A DNA stretch of 21,848 nt from a virus. The stretch lies in IMG/VR virus record IMGVR_UViG_3300023170_000203, positions 1-21,848 of that record. One strand, given 5' to 3'. This document shows, piece by piece, positions 1 to 9,179 of this stretch; the first letter of the stretch is position 1, and the number at the start of each line of letters is the position of its first letter. Below the pieces are notes generated by a model. That model made no database searches. It was not told where the DNA came from and saw only the letters and a list, made by a program, of their open reading frames with translations. The translations under genes and the position numbers were made by a program.

Positions 1-1
1 A

Positions 2-3000
2 TTCGATGGAAGAACCGTAGAAAATGGAGGTGGAATTAGTACAACAGGGAATAGAGTAGTATTTTTAAATGATCATAATTTAAATAATGGTGAAGAAATA
101 ATCTACAACTCAAATGGTAATACAGAGATTCCTATCGATTCTGCAGAATCTGTAAAACTCGTAAATAGTTCTTCTTACTATGTAAGAGTAGAAAATAATA
201 CTACAGTATCTCTCTTCGAAACATTAGAAGATTATAATTCAAACACAAACATTGTTGGATTTACTACAGGATCTTCTGGTACTCATAAATTTACTACAGC
301 CTCTCGCAAAAACACTATATCTGAAATTAAAGTTTTAGATGGTGGAAGTGGTTATACAAACAGAAAATTAATTGTAAAATCATCTGGTATATCTACTACA
401 ACCAACTCTATCAATTTCCCAAATCACGGGTTCAAAACTGGTGAGTTGGTAAATTATTCTTTTGAAACATCGGCAATAACCGGCCTTTCAACATCAAAAC
501 AATATTATATTTTAAAAGTAGATGATAATTCATTTAGACTTTGTGATGCTGGAGTTGGTGGAACCAGTACTGTAGATTATGATTCATTATACTATACAAA
601 TTTGGAAAGTGTTGGATCTGGATATCAGTACTTTAGTTATCCTTCAATATCAGTTTCAATAAAATACAATCCTGTCGGATTTGGAACTTCTACTCAAACA
701 TATGAAGAAATTTCACTAACACCATCTGTAAGAGGTAGTATAGATCAGGTTTATGTGTATGATGGAGGTACTGGTTATGGATCTACAATTTTAAATTATC
801 AAAAAAATCCGACAGTAACTATCAAAAACGGAAAAAGTGCATCATTGGTTCCAAATATTTCTAATGGACAAATAGTTTCTGTAAATGTGGACTTTGGTGG
901 ATTAGAATATTATTCTACCCCAGATTTAGTAGTCTATGATCCTACCAACGCTGGTTCTGGTGCCAAATTAAAAGCATCAATTAATAATGGTGCAATAACA
1001 AGTGTACAAGTAGAATCTACTGGTATTGGATATTCATCATCTTCCACTATAAAAGTAATTCCTGCAGGATCTAATGCATCATTAAGTCCTAACGTTAGAC
1101 AACTTACAATAAATGCCAATTTCAAATATGGAAGTGAACTTTTATCGCAAACTGACAGTGATAAATTAAAATATAGTGTTATTGGATATTTTGATAACCT
1201 TAGAAGTTCTTTTTCAGAAAGTGCGGATATTGCAAATCCTTCTATTTCGGGAATAATTGGCTGGGCATACGACGGAAATCCAATATATGGTCCATTTGGA
1301 TATGCAGATCAAGAAAATGCTGGATCTATAACTAGAATAAGTTCCAGTTATGTTTTAGATACTTCATATGTAGATAGACCATCTGGATTTGCATCAGGAT
1401 ATTTTGTAGAGGATTACAAATTCAACAACTCTGGTGATCTAGATGAATATAATGGTAGATTTGGAAAAACACAAGAATTTCCAAATGGAGTTTATGCTTA
1501 TTTCGCAACTATTGATGCATTAGGAAATCCATCTTTCCCATATTTTATAGGAAATAGTTACAAATCAAAAGTTTTAGAAGAAAACAAAACTTTATCACAA
1601 TCTTTTGATTTTTCAAGTACAAAATTGTTGAGAAATACAAATCCTTATAAAGTTTCTGACGAAAACGCTGGATATGACTTTATTCCTGAAATAGATGATA
1701 TAAAAAATCAAAAAATAATTATCGAATCAGTTAATAATGGATCTGTAGAGTCATTTGACATAAAATCATCTGGTGTAGATTATAAAGTAGACGATCTATT
1801 GCAATTTGATAATAATGGTACTAATGGAAATGGAGCTTATGCGGCGGTTTCATTTGTTAAAGGTAAAAATATCACAGAATTGAATACCCAATTAGTAAAA
1901 TATGAAAATTCAACATTTACTTGGTTAGATTCTGAAAAAATAAAAGTATTTATTTTGCCTAACCACAATTTGAGTAGTGGAGATTATGTAACTATTTCAG
2001 GATTTTCTACTACTTTATCATCTCTCAATAATACCTTTAAAATAAGTGTAGAATCTAAGAGTGCTATTGCAATTTCTAGTATTTCATCAGTTGCAAGCAT
2101 AGGAACCACTGAAATATATGTTTCCAATATTCCTAATAATATTTCTATTGGTAGTAGTATTGGTATTGGGACAGAAACTGTAAGAGTTTTAGAAATCTAT
2201 AAAAATAAAAATGCAATTAGGGTTGAAAGAGGTTTAACAGGAGTATCACACGATCAAAACTCCACAGTTACATTTTTACCAGATTCATTTACCATTAACA
2301 CTCAATTAGAATATTTCAAATCAAAATTAGATGATAAAGTATTTTTCAATCCAACAGAAACGGTTGGAGTTGGAACAACGTCAGGAATAAATTACTTAAC
2401 ATCATATGATTTTGCACAAACTATTGGAATTCAACGCGGAATACCAACAAAATCCATATATCTTGAGGGTCATCCATTTAAAAACAATCAATTGATTTCA
2501 TTTACGGCTAATGGATCACCAATTTCAATTTCCACAGATGGATTAAACACTTTGAATTTACCATCACAAGTTTATGTGGTAAATAAAAATTCAAATTTAA
2601 TTGGAATAAAAACAGCATTAGATTCTGAAGAGGTATTTTTCCATACTTCTGGAAGCAATAATGATCTTTACTCTTTTGAAAAAACAAATGAAAAAGTACA
2701 AGGTACTGTATCTAAGATAAAGACAACTGTATCTGTCTCAACATCACACGGGATGGTTTTAAATGATGTCGTAAAACTGACGGTAAATCCAAATCTATCT
2801 GTTGGTATCGGAACTTCTACCTCCGTAAAAGTTTATAGAAACAATGATACGAACACCATATTGATTAATACTATTGGTTTTAGTTCTACAGGTGTAAACA
2901 CATCAACCGATTCCATCAATATTGATGAACATGGATTTAGCAGTGGCGATAAAGTTTATTATTCATCAAATAATGTAATATCTGGATTGTCTACGGGCAA

Positions 3001-6000
3001 TTATTATGTGTTTAAAGTCGATTCAAATAATATTAAACTTTGTAGATCTTACATAGAGTCTTTATCGTCTCCACCAACAAATGTAAGTTTTGCTTCTACT
3101 GGAGGGTCTTCTCATTCAATATCACCAATAAACCCAAGAATAAATTCTGTAAAGAATAATAATTTAGTATTTGATTTATCAGATCCTTCACTTCTTACAT
3201 ATAATTTCAAAATTTATAGAGATAATGAGTTTAAAGATGAATTTGTTTCTACAGCTTCCACCGATACATTTAACCTTAAATACGAATCAACAATAGGAAC
3301 TGTTGGGGCAGCGTTAACAATTTCATATGATTCAAATTTACCCGAAAAACTTTACTATAATCTAGAAAAATCTGGATATATTAGTAGTACAGATAAGGAT
3401 GTAAAAAATTATTCGGAAATAAATTACAAAGAAAGTTTGTATAATAATGAATATAAAATTGTAGGGACATCAGCAACTACCTTTGACATTATTTTGGAAT
3501 CTTATCCAGAAGATTTATCATATGATAGTAATCAATGTGATACTTTGGAGTATATTACATCCTCCAAAACTGCTGAAGGACCTATCTCCAAAATAAAATT
3601 AATCTCTGGTGGTTTTGGTTATAAGAAAATTCCTAGTGTTAACACCATATCTTCCACCAATGGTAAAGATTCTTATATTGTTCCAAAATCGAATTCTATC
3701 GGTGATATAAAAGATTATAGAATTGTAAATGAAGAATTTGAATATTCCTTCGATCCAACTTTAAGACCAACGGCTTTTGTTTCACCAAGTATAGTAATCA
3801 AAGATTCAAATACTTTAGATGAAGTTTTGGTTCAGGATGGTGGTCGTGGATACATAGAAGCACCAGATCTAGTAATTGTAAATTCCGCAACTGGTGAAGA
3901 AATAAATTCTGGTCTTTTAACTGCAAATCTTTTAGGTGAATCCATATCTTCCGTAAATATAGATAATAATCCTACTGGTCTCCCAGAAGACTCTGTTAGT
4001 ATTTTTACAGTTAATAATTCAAATGGAATAACAATAGCAAGAGTAGATTCTGATTCTACTGGAATATTTACTTGTTTTATCACAATACCTCCACTGGGAT
4101 ATGCAACTGATCCTTTTGCTCCTGGAGATGAAGTATTTTTGGAAGGAATACAAAAAATTAGTTCCGAAGGATCTGGATTTAATTCTGAAGACTATGGATA
4201 TAAGTTTCTTGTAGTTGATAGTTATATTCAGTCTAGTCCATACGATAAGGTAGTATTTGATCTATCAGGTTCATCTAATGGAGGTTTAACAACAAACACT
4301 GGAATTGCAAAAACAATTCAAGATGGATTTGCGTATATTATAGATAAGAATGATTATCCAGTTTTTGATGTTATTCAAAAAAGGATAGACTTTATTATTG
4401 GGGAACAATTAATAGTAGATGGAGTCTCTGCAGATTTATTCGTTTCTTCATATGATGGATCAAGATTAAAAGTATCAGGAACATATGAATTAACAGAAGA
4501 ACAATCGATACAAGGAAAAGAATCTGCAACTGTAGCTACAGTGAGCAATATTGAAAGAAATGACGGTATATTTAATGTTTCTTATTCAATACCAAAAGAT
4601 TTTGGATGGAAAGATGATGTTGGAAAATTAAATCTAGATTCTCAGTTTATCCCAAATAATGATTATTATCAAAATCTTTCTTATAGTATAAGGAGTAGTA
4701 AAGAATACAGTGAAGTAGTGAAAGTTGTAAAACCTTTAGTTCATACAAGCGGACTAAAAGATTTTGTTGACACCGAATTATCTGCCTTTGACAATAAATT
4801 CCCACCACAATTCCCAACTGTAACTGGTTTAGAAGAAACAACAATCAACTATAATTTATATGATGATTTAAGAGTTGATACCGTAAACAGTTTTGATTTT
4901 GGATATGATTTTGATATAGATCAAGCAACTGGAAAAACAAGTTTTATAAAACTGATTAATAAAAAATTATCAGATTATGCTGAAAATATAGGGAACGAAG
5001 TAATTTCTATAGATGATATAAGCAATCAATTCTCGTTCTTTGAAGATAATCCACTTACAGTATTAAATGTCCAAAAATTAGATACTGATTCTACATATGA
5101 TAATTTTATATTCAGAATAACTTCATCTGATGGAAGTGAAGTTCAATTAACTGATGTGGTAGTGCTTGGCAAAGGAGAATTGAAGTATCTGTTAGAGAGG
5201 GGAAGTGTCTCGAATGTAGGAACAACTACATTACATATTCCAGATGAAAAATATGGAGAAATTACAATAGAACGTGATGAATTTGGTGATGATTATTTAA
5301 GATTTGATCCAAAAGATCCGTTTGATACCGATTATGATTTAAAAATCATTAGGAATAAATTTGCATCATCTTCAGCAGGAATTGGAACAACTTCTATTGG
5401 ATTTATTGACTTAATAAGCTCGACTGGAATTCTTACTTCAGGAATATCTTCATCTACTGTTGTATCACTTGATAATACATCATTCAAATCTTTGTATGCA
5501 AATATTCAAGTAATTGACGATGTTACCGAGGAATTGAATTTTGTTGAATTGTATGTTACTTCAGACGGATCAAACACATATATATCAGAATTTTATGCAG
5601 ACACTGATATTGTAACATTTTCAAATACACCAATAGGATCGTTTAATTCAGAAATTTCTGGAGGATCTTTAAAGTTAAATTATTTTAATACGGAATCAAC
5701 AAATGTCACACTTAGATCAAGAATAGTTGGTTTTGGTGCAACTTCTGTTGGCGTTGGAACTTATAGATTTAAATTGGATAGACAACCAGATGGATCAGAA
5801 AGAACTGCAATCTATCAGTCAGATTATGTTAATGGGGTTGGTGTAAGCACAGTATTTTCTATTGATAAAAATCTTTTCAATGCTACAAAATCTATAGTAG
5901 AAGTTAGCGTCGGTTCAACAAAAGCTGTCCATCAACTAATGATGGTATTTGATGATACAGATACTTATTTACAGCAGTCAGCAATTCTCAGCGTAAGTGG

Positions 6001-9000
6001 TATTTCCACTTTTGATACTGCACTGGGAATAGGAACCTTTACTGGTAATGTTTCTGGTTCTAATTTGAACGTAGAATTCCATCCAGATGCAGAATATTCC
6101 TCACAAAATATTGACATAAGCGCATTCACACAAGTATTTTATACTGATATTGATATCTCCAATATACCAGATGAACTGGAATATGGTAATAATGTAGAAT
6201 TGCAAGAACTGGCATTCTATAACTCAATCAATGGTAATAGAATTAATGCCACTGCTTTTGATGCAACTTCAGATGGAACTAAGATTTTCCTAAAATCTTT
6301 TGATCCACAGGATACGAATGTATTGAATGCTGCTACTGGTGAATTTAGTATCACAAATCACTTCTTTAAGGATGGAGAAGAATTAATTTATACTCCAAAA
6401 TCATCAATTGTTGGAATTGCAACAACTGCTCTGACATATAGCAATGTCGGTAGTGGTGTAACTGGTATTTTACCATCTACAGTATTTGCAGTCGTATCGA
6501 ATAATAACTATGATAAGTTCCAAATATCCACAACAAGAAGTGGGACAGCAGTAACATTTACAGATCTTGGTGGTGGAAATGTACACCAGTTTGAGATGAA
6601 GGAAAAGAATTCCAAGTCAATTATTGTTATTGATAACCTAATTCAAAGTCCCCTCTCTTTCTCAAAAATATCACATACTCTATCGGAAAATATTGGATCA
6701 GCAACCACATTATTTAATCTAAGTGGTATATCTTCCATCAATCCTTCAGATGTTTTAAAAATTGAGGATGAATATATTTACGTTACAAACGTAGGTCTCG
6801 GAACTTCTTCTGTCGGTCCAATATCTAATTTTGGAACGTTTAATTTGGTCGAAACTAAACGAGGATTTGTTGGAACTATCTCAACATCACATACCACATC
6901 AACTCAAGTTGATGTGTATAGAGGATCATATAATATTGTAGAAAATACACTACACTTTGTGGATCCACCAAGAGGTAATTCGCAGATAGATAAAACAGAA
7001 TCAAACTTAGATTATTCTACATCAACATTTAGTGGCAGAGTATTCTTAAAATCTGATTATTCTTCAAATAAAGTTTATGATGATATATCAGACTCTATCA
7101 ATGGAATTGGTAGGACATTTACCCTGACAGTTGGAGGAGCAAATACAACTGGAATAGGAAGTACTGGTGGAAATGGAATTATTTTGATAAACGGGTTATA
7201 TCAACAACCAACGACAGATAATAATCCAAATGGAAATTACATAATAACAGACACTGCTGGTGTCACAACAGTAACATTCTCGGGTATTACAGTTCCAAAT
7301 AGTGATCCACTGGAGTATATTAGTTCAGATGAGGATATTAATCAAAATGAAACTCCAAGAGGTGGAGTTATAGTTTCTCTTGGATCAACTACTGGTCTTG
7401 GATTTGCACCACTAGTAGCTGCTGATGTATCTCTATCTGCTTTTGGTCCTTTTAAACCAATACAAACCATCACCGTAAACAATGTAGGATCTGGATATAG
7501 AGAGCCTGTTACTGTTACTGTATATGACCCAACACAAGACGCTGGTGGAGATCCTGCAACAGTTACAGCGACAGTAGGAGCAGGTGGTACACTGTCCTTC
7601 TCGATAGGTGCTGGTGGAACTGGATATAACAATCCACAATTATTGATTCCATCACCAACCTATGAAAATCTTCCTGTAATCGGTGTTTCTAGATTGAGTG
7701 TTGGATCTACAACAGAAACTGGAATTGGATTGTCTGTAAGTTTAAAAGTAGAAGCGATACCTTCTGCTGGAATAGGATCAACATACTTTGGTGTTACAGA
7801 ATTTGATATTACAAAAACTGGATATTCTTTCAGAAAGGGTGATGTATTTAAACCTGTAGGACTTGTTACGGATGCATCTTTGGGATCACCGATTTCGGAG
7901 TGTGAATTTACTGTACTTGAAGTTTATTCGGATAAATTCTCTGCTTGGGAATTTGGCAACTTAGACTTTATTGACTCCATTTCTTCATATCAAGATGGTG
8001 TTAGAACTATTTTCCCAATATTCTACAATGGAGATCTATTAAGTTTTGAAACACCATCAGATTCTAGAATAAATCTGCAAAATAATTTATTGATATTCAT
8101 TAATGGTGTTTTACAAGTACCTGGAGTAAATTATGAATATAGTGGAGGAACCTCATTTAGATTTACACAAGCACCAATACCTGAAGATGTTATATCAGTA
8201 TATTTCTATAAGGGTTCTCTTGGAGATACGATTATAGAAACTGGAATTGCAGAAACTATTAAAAAAGGAGATGTTGTACAACTTGTAAAAAATAATGTTT
8301 ATCCAGAAGTTCCAGATCAAAATAAGAGAACAGTAACTGATATAACTGTTGCAGATAAATTTGAAACTAATGTTTATTCTGGACCTGGAGTTAGTACATC
8401 TACAAGATTGTTGAATTGGACTAAACAAAAAGTTGATAAGAAAATAAATGGCGAATTTGTTTTCAAATCTAGAGATTCTTTGGAATCATTAGTATATCCT
8501 GTTGTTAATATAATTGGCGATTTAAGCACAACTGACAAAGAAATATTTGTTGATAGTATTGACCTTTTTGACTATGACTCGCCATCTTCCTTTGATGCCA
8601 TTGTAATAAATGGAATTTCCACAGTTGCTTCTGGTAATGTGGAGTTAATTACAAACTTTACAACAATTCAGGGTCAAAGTGGTGCTATAACTGAAATCTC
8701 ATCAACATCATCTCCAAACTTAGCTATAGAATTTACTTTTGATACTCTGGTTGGTACAGATTTACAAGTTGGATATCCAATTTATGTCTTTAACACTTTA
8801 GTTGGAAATGGAGTCACATCTATTTCATTCTCAGATTCTGAAACTATTGGTATTGGAACAGAATATTTGGATAATGTTTATAGAGTTGATGCATTAGATG
8901 AGGCTTCGGGTATCGTTACTTGTAGAGTACATTCCGCTTCCAATCTTTCTGGAATTTCTACAACAGGAACAATAAACTATCCTGTAGGTAGATATTCTTG

Positions 9001-9157
9001 GGGAAGATTGTCAAATACCGCTACATTGGTAAGGTCTTCAAATCCAATATCAATAGGTGTTACTGGACTGACTGCTTCTGGATTATCCACATACCCCATT
9101 CTTCAAAGAAGAGGAATTGGGTTGAGACAAACTGGATCTCTACCTAAAGTATTATAA
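2..9157 (+). CDS. Giant virion structural protein with degenerate YHYH domain (5' partial; candidate baseplate wedge protein in gp7 position)
   Basis: The frame is open from base 2 to the TAA at 9155-9157, giving at least 3,051 residues; the true start lies upstream of the window, so an internal TTG at 446 should not be taken as the start. The protein is rich in Ser, Thr, Gly, Asn and beta-branched residues, with no signal peptide or membrane segment in the visible part, as expected of an extended beta-structured virion protein. Recognisable pieces are a YHYH-family region (1172-1561), GxGY repeats (749-1096, 3596-3962, 7466-7651), two 'HGFxxG...GLST...YY..KVD' modules (407-550, 2912-3049) and two 'NGxxQxP' modules (7175-7300, 8087-8215). 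Very large YHYH-domain proteins are known from marine T4-like phages. It lies directly upstream of gp8, where T4 carries gene 7, the largest wedge protein. A baseplate-periphery role is inferred from that position, because no clear gp7 similarity was recognised. Confidence 0.85.
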   Translation, partial: FDGRTVENGGGISTTGNRVVFLNDHNLNNGEEIIYNSNGNTEIPIDSAESVKLVNSSSYYVRVENNTTVSLFETLEDYNSNTNIVGFTTGSSGTHKFTTASRKNTISEIKVLDGGSGYTNRKLIVKSSGISTTTNSINFPNHGFKTGELVNYSFETSAITGLSTSKQYYILKVDDNSFRLCDAGVGGTSTVDYDSLYYTNLESVGSGYQYFSYPSISVSIKYNPVGFGTSTQTYEEISLTPSVRGSIDQVYVYDGGTGYGSTILNYQKNPTVTIKNGKSASLVPNISNGQIVSVNVDFGGLEYYSTPDLVVYDPTNAGSGAKLKASINNGAITSVQVESTGIGYSSSSTIKVIPAGSNASLSPNVRQLTINANFKYGSELLSQTDSDKLKYSVIGYFDNLRSSFSESADIANPSISGIIGWAYDGNPIYGPFGYADQENAGSITRISSSYVLDTSYVDRPSGFASGYFVEDYKFNNSGDLDEYNGRFGKTQEFPNGVYAYFATIDALGNPSFPYFIGNSYKSKVLEENKTLSQSFDFSSTKLLRNTNPYKVSDENAGYDFIPEIDDIKNQKIIIESVNNGSVESFDIKSSGVDYKVDDLLQFDNNGTNGNGAYAAVSFVKGKNITELNTQLVKYENSTFTWLDSEKIKVFILPNHNLSSGDYVTISGFSTTLSSLNNTFKISVESKSAIAISSISSVASIGTTEIYVSNIPNNISIGSSIGIGTETVRVLEIYKNKNAIRVERGLTGVSHDQNSTVTFLPDSFTINTQLEYFKSKLDDKVFFNPTETVGVGTTSGINYLTSYDFAQTIGIQRGIPTKSIYLEGHPFKNNQLISFTANGSPISISTDGLNTLNLPSQVYVVNKNSNLIGIKTALDSEEVFFHTSGSNNDLYSFEKTNEKVQGTVSKIKTTVSVSTSHGMVLNDVVKLTVNPNLSVGIGTSTSVKVYRNNDTNTILINTIGFSSTGVNTSTDSINIDEHGFSSGDKVYYSSNNVISGLSTGNYYVFKVDSNNIKLCRSYIESLSSPPTNVSFASTGGSSHSISPINPRINSVKNNNLVFDLSDPSLLTYNFKIYRDNEFKDEFVSTASTDTFNLKYESTIGTVGAALTISYDSNLPEKLYYNLEKSGYISSTDKDVKNYSEINYKESLYNNEYKIVGTSATTFDIILESYPEDLSYDSNQCDTLEYITSSKTAEGPISKIKLISGGFGYKKIPSVNTISSTNGKDSYIVPKSNSIGDIKDYRIVNEEFEYSFDPTLRPTAFVSPSIVIKDSNTLDEVLVQDGGRGYIEAPDLVIVNSATGEEINSGLLTANLLGESISSVNIDNNPTGLPEDSVSIFTVNNSNGITIARVDSDSTGIFTCFITIPPLGYATDPFAPGDEVFLEGIQKISSEGSGFNSEDYGYKFLVVDSYIQSSPYDKVVFDLSGSSNGGLTTNTGIAKTIQDGFAYIIDKNDYPVFDVIQKRIDFIIGEQLIVDGVSADLFVSSYDGSRLKVSGTYELTEEQSIQGKESATVATVSNIERNDGIFNVSYSIPKDFGWKDDVGKLNLDSQFIPNNDYYQNLSYSIRSSKEYSEVVKVVKPLVHTSGLKDFVDTELSAFDNKFPPQFPTVTGLEETTINYNLYDDLRVDTVNSFDFGYDFDIDQATGKTSFIKLINKKLSDYAENIGNEVISIDDISNQFSFFEDNPLTVLNVQKLDTDSTYDNFIFRITSSDGSEVQLTDVVVLGKGELKYLLERGSVSNVGTTTLHIPDEKYGEITIERDEFGDDYLRFDPKDPFDTDYDLKIIRNKFASSSAGIGTTSIGFIDLISSTGILTSGISSSTVVSLDNTSFKSLYANIQVIDDVTEELNFVELYVTSDGSNTYISEFYADTDIVTFSNTPIGSFNSEISGGSLKLNYFNTESTNVTLRSRIVGFGATSVGVGTYRFKLDRQPDGSERTAIYQSDYVNGVGVSTVFSIDKNLFNATKSIVEVSVGSTKAVHQLMMVFDDTDTYLQQSAILSVSGISTFDTALGIGTFTGNVSGSNLNVEFHPDAEYSSQNIDISAFTQVFYTDIDISNIPDELEYGNNVELQELAFYNSINGNRINATAFDATSDGTKIFLKSFDPQDTNVLNAATGEFSITNHFFKDGEELIYTPKSSIVGIATTALTYSNVGSGVTGILPSTVFAVVSNNNYDKFQISTTRSGTAVTFTDLGGGNVHQFEMKEKNSKSIIVIDNLIQSPLSFSKISHTLSENIGSATTLFNLSGISSINPSDVLKIEDEYIYVTNVGLGTSSVGPISNFGTFNLVETKRGFVGTISTSHTTSTQVDVYRGSYNIVENTLHFVDPPRGNSQIDKTESNLDYSTSTFSGRVFLKSDYSSNKVYDDISDSINGIGRTFTLTVGGANTTGIGSTGGNGIILINGLYQQPTTDNNPNGNYIITDTAGVTTVTFSGITVPNSDPLEYISSDEDINQNETPRGGVIVSLGSTTGLGFAPLVAADVSLSAFGPFKPIQTITVNNVGSGYREPVTVTVYDPTQDAGGDPATVTATVGAGGTLSFSIGAGGTGYNNPQLLIPSPTYENLPVIGVSRLSVGSTTETGIGLSVSLKVEAIPSAGIGSTYFGVTEFDITKTGYSFRKGDVFKPVGLVTDASLGSPISECEFTVLEVYSDKFSAWEFGNLDFIDSISSYQDGVRTIFPIFYNGDLLSFETPSDSRINLQNNLLIFINGVLQVPGVNYEYSGGTSFRFTQAPIPEDVISVYFYKGSLGDTIIETGIAETIKKGDVVQLVKNNVYPEVPDQNKRTVTDITVADKFETNVYSGPGVSTSTRLLNWTKQKVDKKINGEFVFKSRDSLESLVYPVVNIIGDLSTTDKEIFVDSIDLFDYDSPSSFDAIVINGISTVASGNVELITNFTTIQGQSGAITEISSTSSPNLAIEFTFDTLVGTDLQVGYPIYVFNTLVGNGVTSISFSDSETIGIGTEYLDNVYRVDALDEASGIVTCRVHSASNLSGISTTGTINYPVGRYSWGRLSNTATLVRSSNPISIGVTGLTASGLSTYPILQRRGIGLRQTGSLPKVL
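407..550 (+). repeat. HGF/GLST/KVD beta module, copy 1
   Basis: This stretch of the giant protein reads in outline HGFKTGELVNY, then ITGLST, YYILKVD and FRLC. A second copy at 2912-3049 has the same order of landmarks (HGFSSGDKVYY, ISGLST, YYVFKVD, IKLC) and nearly the same length. It is a divergent protein-level repeat about 2.5 kb apart, not a recent DNA duplication. Looser relatives begin near 71 (DHNLNNGEEIIY) and 6356 (NHFFKDGEELIY). Confidence 0.7.
749..1096 (+). repeat. GxGY beta repeats in the giant protein, cluster 1
   Basis: Tandem protein repeats show the pattern 'V.V.DGGTGY....NPTVTI..G..A...P.I.NG.IVSV.V..GG..Y.TPDLVV......GSGA...A.I.NGAITSV.V...GIGY'. Each unit alternates a 'GG.GY' turn, a 'P.V.I' strand, an Ala/Gly-rich strand and an 'NG.I.SV' strand. 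The same pattern recurs in gp8, the DUF4815 protein and gp14. A short forerunner (DGGSGY) also occurs near 339-357. Confidence 0.75.
1172..1561 (+). other. Degenerate YHYH-family domain inside the giant structural protein
   Basis: The segment has the family landmarks in order: GWAYDGNPIYGPFGY (1259-1303), LDEYNGRFG (1439-1465), then PNGVYAYF (1481-1504). YHYH-family proteins typically have a G-[FW]-A-x-D-G-x-P-I-Y-G-P motif, an LDxxNGRFG motif and a Tyr-His-Tyr-His tetrad. Here the tetrad reads Tyr-Ala-Tyr-Phe at 1493-1504, so both histidines are absent. Placement in the family rests on the two preceding motifs and is fairly secure; any function is unknown. Confidence 0.75.
2912..3049 (+). 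repeat. HGF/GLST/KVD beta module, copy 2
   Basis: Second copy of the module at 407-550. The shared positions include HGF, a following Gly, Val and Tyr, GLST, YY, KVD and a closing Leu-Cys. The closeness of these two copies against a diverged background suggests either purifying selection on a folded unit or later exchange between them. Confidence 0.7.
3596..3962 (+). repeat. GxGY beta repeats in the giant protein, cluster 2
   Basis: Two further units lie here: 'KLISGGFGYKKIPSV' near 3596-3640 and 'VLVQDGGRGYIEAPDLVIV' near 3824-3880, the latter followed by 'ESISSVNI'. They follow the same turn-strand pattern as cluster 1 but are separated by non-repeat sequence. Confidence 0.65.
7175..7300 (+). 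repeat. NGxxQxP beta module, copy 1
   Basis: The segment reads GIILINGLYQQP, then NYIITDTAG and TTVTFSG. It matches in outline the module at 8087-8215. 'F.NG..Q.P...Y...G....F...P' segments of this sort are frequent in tail proteins of marine phages; a small beta unit is inferred. Confidence 0.55.
7466..7651 (+). repeat. GxGY beta repeats in the giant protein, cluster 3
   Basis: The segment contains 'ITVNNVGSGYREPVTVTVYDP', an Ala/Thr/Gly-rich strand, 'GAGGTLSFSIGAGGTGYNNPQLLIP'. This is the most canonical pair of units in the giant protein and is closest in style to the repeats of gp14. Confidence 0.75.
8087..8215 (+). repeat. NGxxQxP beta module, copy 2
   Basis: The segment reads LLIFINGVLQVPGVNYEY, then GGTSFRFTQAPIPEDVISVYFY. 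It shares the 'I.ING..Q.P' opening and the following beta-strand spacing with 7175-7300. Confidence 0.55.
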
Positions 9158-9160
9158 ATA
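9153..9160 (+). promoter_or_regulatory. T4-type late promoter (TATAAATA) before gp8
   Basis: The octamer TATAAATA matches the T4 late promoter -10 consensus exactly. It overlaps the stop codon of the giant protein and lies 19 bases before the gp8 ATG. Late promoters of this type need no -35 box; they are read by host RNA polymerase with the phage sigma-like gp55 and the gp33/sliding clamp. Transcription would begin about 6 bases downstream, leaving a leader of only some 13-15 bases for gp8, and no clear Shine-Dalgarno sequence lies in that leader. Confidence 0.65.
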
Positions 9161-9179
9161 CCTAAAAAACTATGTTAAC

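Noticed and set aside
446-448. TTG as the start of the giant gene
   Set aside because: The same frame is open and of the same composition back to base 2, with a DGGSGY repeat unit in the upstream part, so 446 is internal.
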